Source: Microbacteriaceae bacterium 3FA27C10
GTDB lineage: Bacteria > Actinomycetota > Actinomycetes > Actinomycetales > Microbacteriaceae
Length of the DNA stretch: 64,000 bases
NCBI GenBank assembly: GCA_005502775.1
Contig: SCNI01000015.1
Location: forward strand, 16,736-80,735
Direction of reading: 5' to 3'
The notes under the pieces were generated by a model, which was not told the DNA's origin, ran no database searches, and was given only the letters and a program-made list of their open reading frames with translations. This document shows, piece by piece, positions 56,912 through 64,000 of this stretch. The position numbers were made by a program, and so were the translations under genes. Every line of letters starts with the position of its first letter. Position 1 is the first letter of the stretch.

Positions 56912-57330
56912 TACGCGTCGCCCTCCTCGCGCTTGATGATGCGTGCCTTGAGAGGCAGCTTGTGGATTGCACGGGTGAGTGCCTCGCGAGCGATGGTCTC
57001 GTTGACCCCGCTCAGCTCGAAGAGCACTCGGCCCGGCTTGACGTTCGCGACCCACCACTCGGGCGAACCCTTACCGGAACCCATGCGGGTCTCGGCCGGC
57101 TTCTTCGTGAGCGGACGGTCGGGGTAGATGTTGATCCACACCTTTCCACCACGCTTGATGTGACGGGTCATCGCGATACGAGCGGACTCGATCTGACGGT
57201 TCGTCACGTAAGCGGGCGTGAGGGCCTGGATGCCGTACTCACCGAAGCTCACCTTGGTGCCACCGGTGGCCTGGCCACTTCGACCCGGGTGGTGCTGCTT
57301 GCGGTGCTTGACTCGACGGGGGATAAGCAT
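56911..57330 (-). CDS. rplP: 50S ribosomal protein L16
   Basis: A 139-residue L16. [19 protein letters not shown] opens it and [41 protein letters not shown] follows. Normal length, 2 bases after rpsC. Confidence 0.98.
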   Translation of the reverse strand: MLIPRRVKHRKQHHPGRSGQATGGTKVSFGEYGIQALTPAYVTNRQIESARIAMTRHIKRGGKVWINIYPDRPLTKKPAETRMGSGKGSPEWWVANVKPGRVLFELSGVNETIAREALTRAIHKLPLKARIIKREEGDA

Positions 57331-57332
57331 GG

Positions 57333-58097
57333 TTACGCCTCAACTCCTGCTGCGACCGGAGCCTCCGCCTTGGGGGCGGAGTTACGGCGCGGACGGTCAC
57401 GGTCGCCACGCTCGGGGCGCGACGACTTCTGGTTGGCCTGCTCGCGGGCAAGCTCCTTGTTGGTGATGTCGCCCTTGTAGATCCAGACCTTCACACCGAT
57501 GCGGCCGAACGTCGTCTTGGCCTCGTAGAAGCCGTAGTCGATGTTGGCGCGAAGGGTGTGCAGCGGAACGCGACCTTCACGGTAGAACTCCGAGCGGCTC
57601 ATCTCGGCGCCGCCGAGACGGCCCGACACCTGGATGCGGACACCCTTGGCGCCGGCGCGCTGAGCACCCTGCAGACCCTTGCGCATCGCGCGACGGAACG
57701 CCACGCGGGCAGTGAGCTGCTCGGCGATGCCCTGAGCGACCAGCTGAGCCTCGGCCTCGGGGTTCTTCACCTCGAGGATGTTGAGCTGGATCTGCTTACC
57801 GGTCAGCTTCTCGAGGTCGGAGCGGATGCGCTCGGCCTCGGCTCCACGGCGACCGATCACGATACCGGGACGCGCGGTGTGGATGTCCACACGCACACGG
57901 TCACGGGTGCGCTCGATCTCGATCTTCGCCACGCCGGCGCGGTCGAGCGAGGTCTTCAGCAGGTTGCGGATCTTCACGTCCTCAGCGACGTAGTCGCTGT
58001 AGCGCTGACCCTTCTTCGTGCTGTCCGAGAACCAACGCGACACGTGGTCGGTGGTGATTCCGAGACGGAAGCCGTACGGATTAACTTTCTGGCCCAT
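57333..58097 (-). CDS. rpsC: 30S ribosomal protein S3
   Basis: A 254-residue S3. [22 protein letters not shown], the KH-domain region [25 protein letters not shown], and [26 protein letters not shown] are present. The last ~35 residues are an Arg/Asp then Ala-rich tail. The start overlaps the rplV stop. Confidence 0.98.
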   Translation of the reverse strand: MGQKVNPYGFRLGITTDHVSRWFSDSTKKGQRYSDYVAEDVKIRNLLKTSLDRAGVAKIEIERTRDRVRVDIHTARPGIVIGRRGAEAERIRSDLEKLTGKQIQLNILEVKNPEAEAQLVAQGIAEQLTARVAFRRAMRKGLQGAQRAGAKGVRIQVSGRLGGAEMSRSEFYREGRVPLHTLRANIDYGFYEAKTTFGRIGVKVWIYKGDITNKELAREQANQKSSRPERGDRDRPRRNSAPKAEAPVAAGVEA

Positions 58098-58489
58098 TAC
58101 TTGCTCGCCTTCGTGCTCGCGTCTGCGACATCGGCCTCGTCCGGCGTGGCCAGAACGATGGTGATGTGGCTGGTGCGCTTGAGAATCTGGAACGCCCGTC
58201 CCTGAGCACGGGGCTGGAAACGCTTGAGCGTGGCTCCCTGGTCGACGAACGCCTTCGTGATGAAGAGGTCCTGCTCGTCCAGGTAGCTGTTCGAGGCGTC
58301 TGCCTTGACCCGCGCGTTGGCGATCGCCGAGGCGACCAGCTTGTACACGGGCTCCGACGCGCCCTGAGGCGCGAACTTCAGGATGGCCAGCGCCTCGACG
58401 GCCTGACGGCCGCGGATCAGGTTGACGACACGACGGGCCTTCATGGGGGTGACGCGGATGTGACGCACGCGTGCGATCGACTCCACCAT
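58097..58489 (-). CDS. rplV: 50S ribosomal protein L22
   Basis: A 130-residue L22. [33 protein letters not shown] and the exit-tunnel loop region [25 protein letters not shown] are conserved. A ~15-residue tail ([14 protein letters not shown]) is extra. Confidence 0.97.
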   Translation of the reverse strand: MVESIARVRHIRVTPMKARRVVNLIRGRQAVEALAILKFAPQGASEPVYKLVASAIANARVKADASNSYLDEQDLFITKAFVDQGATLKRFQPRAQGRAFQILKRTSHITIVLATPDEADVADASTKASK

Positions 58490-58516
58490 TTCTCTTCCTC
58501 CTTCACGTCGCCGCGC

Positions 58517-58798
58517 TTAGCGGCGACGGCCCTTCTTGTCGTCCTTCACGTGTCCACGGAAGGTGCGGGTGGGGGCGAACTCTCCGAGCTTGTGACCCAC
58601 CATGGTCTCGGTGATGAACACCGGGATGTGCTTGCGACCGTCGTGTACGGCGATCGTGTGACCCAGGAACGCGGGGATGATCATCGATCGGCGCGACCAG
58701 GTCTTGATGACGTTCTTGGAACCGGCTTCGTTCGCGGTGACGACCTTGCGGTACAGGTGGTCGTCGACGAAGGGGCCCTTTTTGAGACTGCGTGGCAT
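58517..58798 (-). CDS. rpsS: 30S ribosomal protein S19
   Basis: A 93-residue S19. [19 protein letters not shown] and [46 protein letters not shown] are invariant-type. 12 bases after rplB. Confidence 0.98.
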   Translation of the reverse strand: MPRSLKKGPFVDDHLYRKVVTANEAGSKNVIKTWSRRSMIIPAFLGHTIAVHDGRKHIPVFITETMVGHKLGEFAPTRTFRGHVKDDKKGRRR

Positions 58799-58810
58799 TT
58801 TCTAAGACTC

Positions 58811-59650
<840 letters not shown>

Positions 59651-59675
59651 GTGTCTTTTCCTCTAGCTTCCGCGC

Positions 59676-59981
59676 CTAGCCGACGGCCGTGAAGATGTCG
59701 ATGGATCCGGACTTGAGCGTGACGATGGCACGCTTGGTGTCCTTGCGCTTGCCCTGGCCGAACTTGGTGCGACGGGTCTTGCCCTGACGGTTCAGGGTGT
59801 TGATCGACGCGACCTCGACCTGGAAGATCTTCTCGATGGCGAGCTTGATCTCGGTCTTGTTCGAGCGGGGGTCGACGACGAAGGTGTACTTGCCCTCGTC
59901 GATCAGGCCGTAGCTCTTCTCGGAGACGACCGGAGCGAGAATGATGTCGCGCGGGTCCTTGTTGAACGCGGCGTTGCTCAT
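59676..59981 (-). CDS. rplW: 50S ribosomal protein L23
   Basis: A 101-residue L23. [42 protein letters not shown] is the family core. It lies at the tunnel exit. The start overlaps the rplD stop by 4 bases. Confidence 0.97.
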   Translation of the reverse strand: MSNAAFNKDPRDIILAPVVSEKSYGLIDEGKYTFVVDPRSNKTEIKLAIEKIFQVEVASINTLNRQGKTRRTKFGQGKRKDTKRAIVTLKSGSIDIFTAVG

Positions 59982-60637
59982 GCGGAAACCTCTTCCTTCT
60001 TGGTCTTCGAGGCGACGAAGGCGTCGAAGGAACCCTTGGTGAAGACGATGTCGTCGGAGACGAGGACGTCGTAGGCGTTCAGCTGGTCTGCGGGCAGCAC
60101 GTGAACGGTCGGGATGTTGCGGACGCTCTTGAGGCTCAGCTCGTCGTTGCGCTCCAGCACGATCAGCACGTGCTTGGACGACGCGACGGTCGCGAGGAAC
60201 TCGTTGACGGCCTTGGTCGACGGCGTCTCACCCTGCGAGAGGGACTCGACGACGTGCACGCGGCTGCCACGGGCGCGGTCGGAGAGGGCGCCGAGCAGAG
60301 CAGCGGCGATCATCTTCTTCGGGGTGCGCTGCGCGTAGCTACGGGGCACCGGTCCGTGGACGATGCCACCACCGGTCATCTGAGGAGCGCGGATCGAACC
60401 CTGACGGGCGCGACCGGTTCCCTTCTGCTTGAACGGCTTGCGGCCGGCACCGGAGACCTCACCACGACGCTTGGTCTTGTGGGTTCCCTGACGGGCGGCG
60501 GCGAGCTGGGCGACGACGACCTGGTGGATCAGCGGGATGTTGGTCTGCACGTCGAAGATCTCGGCGGGCAGCTCGACGGTGCCGGACTTCTTGCCGGAGA
60601 CGTCGAGGACATCGAGCGTGTTAGTTGCGGTAGCCAT
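59978..60637 (-). CDS. rplD: 50S ribosomal protein L4
   Basis: A 219-residue L4. [60 protein letters not shown] contains the tunnel loop. In E. coli L4 regulates its own operon. No such site is evident here. Confidence 0.97.
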   Translation of the reverse strand: MATATNTLDVLDVSGKKSGTVELPAEIFDVQTNIPLIHQVVVAQLAAARQGTHKTKRRGEVSGAGRKPFKQKGTGRARQGSIRAPQMTGGGIVHGPVPRSYAQRTPKKMIAAALLGALSDRARGSRVHVVESLSQGETPSTKAVNEFLATVASSKHVLIVLERNDELSLKSVRNIPTVHVLPADQLNAYDVLVSDDIVFTKGSFDAFVASKTKKEEVSA

Positions 60638-60640
60638 GAA

Positions 60641-61297
60641 CTACGCCCCCTTCACTGCGTTGCGAACGAAAACGAGACGGCCCTTGGCACCGGGAACGGC
60701 GCCCTTGACGAGCAGCAGACCCTTCTCGGCATCGACCGAGTGGATGACCAGGTTGAGCACGGTGACGCGCTCACCACCCATGCGGCCGGCCATGCGCATG
60801 CCCTTGAAGACTCGGCTGGGCGTCGAGGACGCACCGATCGAACCGGGCTTGCGGTGGTTGCGGTGCGAACCGTGCGAAGCGGAGACACCCTTGAAGTTGT
60901 GGCGCTTCATGACACCGGCGAAGCCCTTGCCCTTGGAGGTGCCCACGACGTCGACCTTCTGGCCGGCCTCGAACACGCTCTCGGCGGTGAGCTCCTGGCC
61001 GACGGTGTAGTCGGCGGCGTCCGCGGTGCGGACCTCGGTGATGTGGCGGCGCGGGGTGACCCCGGCGGCGTCGAAGTGGCCGGTGGCCGGCTTGTTCACC
61101 TTGCGGGGGTCGATCTGGCCGGCGGCGATCTGAACGGCCGAGTAGCCGTCCTTCTCCGGGGTGCGGATCTGGGTGACGACGTTCGGGGAGACCTCGACGA
61201 CGGTCACGGGGATGAGACGGTTGTTCTCGTCCCACACCTGCGTCATGCCGAGCTTCTTGCCGAGCAGTCCCTTGGAAGTCTTAGCGGTGGTTGCCAT
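60641..61297 (-). CDS. rplC: 50S ribosomal protein L3
   Basis: A 218-residue L3. [26 protein letters not shown] and [32 protein letters not shown] (the loop reaching the peptidyl transferase centre) are present. 24 bases after rpsJ. Confidence 0.98.
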   Translation of the reverse strand: MATTAKTSKGLLGKKLGMTQVWDENNRLIPVTVVEVSPNVVTQIRTPEKDGYSAVQIAAGQIDPRKVNKPATGHFDAAGVTPRRHITEVRTADAADYTVGQELTAESVFEAGQKVDVVGTSKGKGFAGVMKRHNFKGVSASHGSHRNHRKPGSIGASSTPSRVFKGMRMAGRMGGERVTVLNLVIHSVDAEKGLLLVKGAVPGAKGRLVFVRNAVKGA

Positions 61298-61321
61298 TAT
61301 CTAGTCCTGGTCCCTTCCCGC

Positions 61322-61630
61322 TCAGAGCTTGATCTCGATGTTGACGTCGGCGGGCAGGTCGAGACGCATGAGCGAGTCGACGGCCTTCGGCGTCGGGTCG
61401 ATGATGTCGATGAGGCGCTTGTGGGTGCGCATCTCGAAGTGCTCCCGGCTGTCCTTGTACTTGTGGGGAGAACGGATGACGGCGATCACGTTCTTCTCCG
61501 TCGGCAGCGGCACGGGGCCGACGACGGTTGCTCCTGCACGGGTGACCGTGTCGACGATCTTGCGCGCCGAGGAGTCGATGACCTCGTGGTCATACGACTT
61601 AAGTCGAATGCGGATCTTCTGTCCCGCCAT
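61322..61630 (-). CDS. rpsJ: 30S ribosomal protein S10
   Basis: A 102-residue S10. [65 protein letters not shown] covers most of it. ATG 61630 follows a GAGAGAGAG tract. First gene of the S10 operon. No tuf or fusA lies upstream. Confidence 0.98.
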   Translation of the reverse strand: MAGQKIRIRLKSYDHEVIDSSARKIVDTVTRAGATVVGPVPLPTEKNVIAVIRSPHKYKDSREHFEMRTHKRLIDIIDPTPKAVDSLMRLDLPADVNIEIKL

Positions 61631-61909
61631 GTGTGACTCTCTCTCTGTCTCGCGTCATACCGCCTCGACGGCATTGGACGCACCACTGTTCTGCTGTTAA
61701 GCACGCACCCCTGCACTGAACCAGCACAGACTTCACCGAAGCGAAGGATGGGTTGCGATTAAGCTGTGTTCTGCTGCCTGCGGCCTAGCTTCTGGAGCTA
61801 TGCACTGCCAAGACAGTGATCAAGGCACGCGTGAAGCGGCCCGAAATGTTGAACTAGACGAGTTTGCCACATTCTCGGGCTACTTGCAACCCGGGCGTGT
61901 CGCGCTCGC
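61631..61909. other. Intergenic region upstream of rpsJ
   Basis: 279 bases between rpsJ and the fructosamine kinase stop. It holds the candidate promoter and the untranslated leader of the S10 operon. I see no gene, no tRNA and no clear terminator in it. Confidence 0.6.
61795..61823 (-). promoter_or_regulatory. Candidate S10 operon promoter
   Basis: Minus-strand TTGATC (61818-61823), 17 bases, TAGCTC (61795-61800). This would give a leader of about 155 bases before rpsJ. It is the best match in the region but departs from consensus at the last base of the -10. Confidence 0.35.
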
Positions 61910-62677
61910 TCAGGCTTGGCCGTTGCCGAGCCTGAGCACCGATTCCGCGGCTCTCACGAGCTCGACACCGTATGACGGCCCGTGCCCGACAGCGTGCACG
62001 GCGAGCGGGAACAGCTGGTGCATCGCCACCCTTTCGCGCCACCCATCCAGCAGGGGGCGCACTTCCTGATAGCCGTTCAGGATCTCGTCGTGGAAGGGCA
62101 CGCCGAACAGCGCGAGCATCGCGAGGTCGGTCTCCCGATGCCCGCCATGAGCTGCGGGGTCGATCAGCACGACACCGATCGAGGTCCACATCACGTTGCC
62201 CGACCAGAGGTCTCCGTGCAGCCGCGCAGGCGGTTCGGCGTCGGCGAAGATCCCTGTCTGGATGAGGTCGCAGGCGAGAAGCACCGTGCGGTACCCCTCC
62301 GCGGAGAGATTCCCTCGCGCGACGGCTTGCTCGGCATACGGCCGCACGCGCTCCGAGGGATAGAAGTCGCTCCAGTTGTCGTAGCTCCTGGTCGACATCT
62401 CGCGCCTGCCGATGAAGCACGGTCCGCTCCAGCCCTCCGGCGCGGCCCCGAAAGCGACCGCGCCCGCCGAGTGCGTCGCCGCGAGGAGTTCTCCGAATCG
62501 CCGCGCTGCCTCGCGGCTGGGGCGCAGCTCCCGCAGCTCGTCGAGGTCGATTCCGTCACGCCGCACCTCGAGCACGCGCACGATCGGGACGCCGTGCGCT
62601 GCGGCAAGCCAGCGAAGACCGGCATCTTCGGCCTCGAAGAAGCCCTCCGGCGCCGAGGGATCGAACTTGGTGAACAC
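61910..62677 (-). CDS. Fructosamine kinase family protein
   Basis: A 255-residue APH-fold kinase. FTKFDPSAPEGFFEAEDAGLRWLA opens it, the catalytic loop is HGDLWSGNVMW (about 154-164), and the metal loop DPAAHGGHRETDLAM (about 173-187) is diagnostic. It phosphorylates sugar-derived adducts on amino groups (fructosamine or ribulosamine) as part of protein or amino acid deglycation. The start is GTG 62677. TAGCGT is 6 bases upstream and closes the frame, so no earlier start exists. Confidence 0.88.
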   Translation of the reverse strand: MFTKFDPSAPEGFFEAEDAGLRWLAAAHGVPIVRVLEVRRDGIDLDELRELRPSREAARRFGELLAATHSAGAVAFGAAPEGWSGPCFIGRREMSTRSYDNWSDFYPSERVRPYAEQAVARGNLSAEGYRTVLLACDLIQTGIFADAEPPARLHGDLWSGNVMWTSIGVVLIDPAAHGGHRETDLAMLALFGVPFHDEILNGYQEVRPLLDGWRERVAMHQLFPLAVHAVGHGPSYGVELVRAAESVLRLGNGQA

Positions 62678-62683
62678 AGCTCC

Positions 62684-62689
62684 ACGCTA
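62684..62689 (-). promoter_or_regulatory. Putative -10 box of the fructosamine kinase gene
   Basis: TAGCGT is 6 bases before the GTG at 62677. GGAG also lies between the two, so a leaderless start is less certain here. Confidence 0.3.
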
Positions 62690-62725
62690 TGCCCGAGACG
62701 TTTCGTCGGCATGACGACGAGGGAA

Positions 62726-62825
62726 CGTTCTTACGGGAGAGTCCGGAGCCCAGTCGTCATATCCGCTGGTCGCTCACGGCCTAGCTCTGTTCGCAGCGTC
62801 TGGCGGCGGACCTCCCGTAAGAACG
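62726..62825. repeat. 100-base element with inverted-repeat ends
   Basis: CGTTCTTACGGGAG (62726-62739) and its exact complement (62812-62825) bound a segment with a further GTCCG/CGGAC pairing just inside, offset by one base. It lies in the gap between the topoisomerase IB and fructosamine kinase genes. No duplicated flanking bases are seen. Confidence 0.75.
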
Positions 62826-62872
62826 AGTGCCCCCATTCTGCGCCTCCTCCCACAGAACACAAGGCTTGACTT

Positions 62873-63832
62873 CTACCGAAAAAGGAGGGCGCGCAGTTCC
62901 GATTCCGGCCGAGCCGGGTCGATGAGCTCGCCTGTGGAGTAGTGGTCCACCAGGCGAGGATCGACGTAGCTGCTCTTCGCGATCGTGGGAGTGTTCCCGA
63001 GCACGCCGGCCGCGTCTCTCATCGCCTGCGCGATCGCCCTCGAGCGTCCGCTCTTCGTCGACCGCGCACCGCTGTGCGCGAGGCTCACCGCGGCGGCGAC
63101 GGTTCCGTGCAGCGTGCGGAAGTCCTTGGCCGTGAAATCGCCCCCGGTGCGCTCGCGCACGTACGCGTTGATCTCCTGCGCCCCGATCGGATGCCACCGC
63201 CGGCCGTCCTTCCACGCGAGCAGGCGCGCAGAGGGTCCGCGCCGCTTGAGCACGCGCACGAGCGCGGCGAGATCGACGTCGACGATCTCCGAATCCCACT
63301 CCTGTCCGCTCTTCGCGGGGAACGTGAGGTGCACGACGTCCCCGCTCGTGGTGGCGTGACCACAGAGCAATGTCGTCAGGCCGTGACTGCCATGCGCCTG
63401 CGCATACTGTTCACTCCCCACTCGGAGGGAGCCGGTGTCCAGCATCCGGAAGCCCGCGGCCAGGATGCGCTCGCGCGCGAAACCGTCCCGACGCAGGTCG
63501 AGCGTGACCAGACGCCGGGCCGCAGGCAACGATTCGGCCAGCGCAAGCGCACGGTCGAACTTCAGCCGATCCTTCTGCTCGCGCCAGCTCGGGTGGTAGA
63601 TGTACTGCCGCCGGCCGGCTCCATCCACACCGGTGGCCTGGATGTGGCCGTTCTCGAAGGGCGCGATCCAGACGTCCGTCCAGGCAGGCGGGATGGCGAG
63701 ACGTTCGATGCGCTCCCGCAACTCCTGATCGGTGACGGTGACTCCCGCGTCGTCGCGGTAGGTGAAGCCCTTGCCCGACCGGACGCGACGGATCCCACGC
63801 CCAGACGAATCCGATCGACGCAGGCGGGGCAT
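62873..63832 (-). CDS. DNA topoisomerase IB (poxvirus-like)
   Basis: A 319-residue type IB topoisomerase that relaxes supercoils through a 3'-phosphotyrosyl intermediate. The N-terminal domain has GFTYRDDAGVTVTDQELRERI and IPPAWTDVWIAPFENGHIQATG. The catalytic residues are Arg137 (DTGSLRVGSE), a Lys in FPAKSGQEW, Arg239 (AKDFRTLHG) and Tyr289 (AKSSYVDPRLVDHY). Complete and probably active. It lies just after the rRNA operon terminator, on the same strand. Confidence 0.93.
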   Translation of the reverse strand: MPRLRRSDSSGRGIRRVRSGKGFTYRDDAGVTVTDQELRERIERLAIPPAWTDVWIAPFENGHIQATGVDGAGRRQYIYHPSWREQKDRLKFDRALALAESLPAARRLVTLDLRRDGFARERILAAGFRMLDTGSLRVGSEQYAQAHGSHGLTTLLCGHATTSGDVVHLTFPAKSGQEWDSEIVDVDLAALVRVLKRRGPSARLLAWKDGRRWHPIGAQEINAYVRERTGGDFTAKDFRTLHGTVAAAVSLAHSGARSTKSGRSRAIAQAMRDAAGVLGNTPTIAKSSYVDPRLVDHYSTGELIDPARPESELRALLFR

Positions 63833-63850
63833 ACGTCAATCCAACTCCTT

Positions 63851-63886
63851 AAATGAAAAGAGGCCAGCCCGAAGGCTGGCCTCTTT
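63851..63886 (-). terminator. Terminator of the rRNA operon
   Basis: A 13-bp perfect stem (AAAGAGGCCAGCC on the plus strand) around a UUCG tetraloop on the minus strand, followed by TTTTCATTT. It follows 5S rRNA closely. Confidence 0.9.
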
Positions 63887-63894
63887 CAAAGTAA

Positions 63895-64000
63895 GTCCGG
63901 CGGTGTCCTACTCTCCCACAAGGTCCCCCTTGCAGTACCATCGGCGCAGAGAGTCTTAGCTTCCGGGTTCGGAATGTGACCGGGCGTTTCCCTCTCGCTA
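63895..64000 (-). rRNA. rrf: 5S ribosomal RNA (5' end outside the window)
   Basis: Read on the minus strand, the segment starts TAGCGAGAGGGAAACGCCCG and ends GGACACCGCCGGAC. It holds the conserved loops CATTCCGAACCCGGAAGCTAAG and GCGCCGATGGTACTGC, and matches actinobacterial 5S rRNA. Roughly the first dozen bases lie beyond 64000. The rest of the rRNA operon (16S, 23S) should continue to the right. Confidence 0.95.

Noticed and set aside
61631..61909. tRNA or small gene upstream of rpsJ
   Set aside because: No cloverleaf with a TTCRA-type loop and no frame with a credible start.

Overview
The window is high-GC actinobacterial chromosome. GuaB next to GuaB3, CIRCE-controlled groES, the infA-rpmJ-rpsM-rpsK-rpoA-rplQ-truA order, LivHMGF, GTG/TTG starts and leaderless-type promoters together suggest Microbacteriaceae (Leifsonia/Herbiconiux/Subtercola-like). 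The genus is an inference from gene content, not a search result. Nearly everything is core genome. I see no phage, IS element, CRISPR array or tRNA.

Layout. 1-198: tail of a surface protein with an LAXTG-type sorting signal. 252-9696: PcrA helicase, glycerophosphodiesterase, a Bax-inhibitor-1-like membrane protein, guaA, a DUF3817 protein, SURF1 and a KhtTU-like K+/H+ antiporter pair. 9832-14395: glpD, guaB3 and guaB, with a long inverted repeat between the last two. 14582-23584: a branched-chain amino acid ABC transporter (livHMGF) whose LivH carries an exported N-terminal domain. It is followed on the opposite strand by three related lipoproteins (one full-length LivK, one divergent, one internally shortened) and rarD. 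23658-26188: groES with two CIRCE operators, a THUMP-like methyltransferase and two DUF4190 proteins. 26277-33547: a tightly coupled minus-strand operon glmS-acpS-alr2-alr1-tsaE-tsaB-rimI-tsaD (amino sugar, ACP activation, two tandem alanine racemases, t6A synthesis). 33646-38015: coaA, glmM, rpsI-rplM, truA.

38094-61630 is the ribosomal supercluster, read on the minus strand: rpsJ through rplO, secY-adk-map, then infA through rplQ. A complete mannitol PTS locus (mtlD, mtlF, mtlA, ptsI, ptsH, an orphan IIB, and divergent mtlR; 41301-49034) sits between map and infA. The genes for S14 (rpsN) and S4 (rpsD) are missing from their usual places. 61910-64000: a fructosamine kinase, DNA topoisomerase IB, and the terminator and most of a 5S rRNA that closes an rRNA operon running in from the right.

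How it fits together. The window couples translation (r-proteins, RpoA, SecY, Map, TsaBDE, RimI, TruA) with envelope precursor supply (GlmS, GlmM, Alr), purine synthesis (GuaA, GuaB) and sugar and amino acid uptake (Mtl-PTS with the general EI and HPr, Liv). Recurrent regulatory signatures are start/stop overlaps inside operons and a TANNNT -10 box 6-7 nt before several start codons. I did not find a convincing undescribed system. The most unusual items are the LivH fusion with its shrunken lipoprotein paralogues, the tandem alr pair, the mannitol locus inside the ribosomal cluster, and several long inverted repeats.
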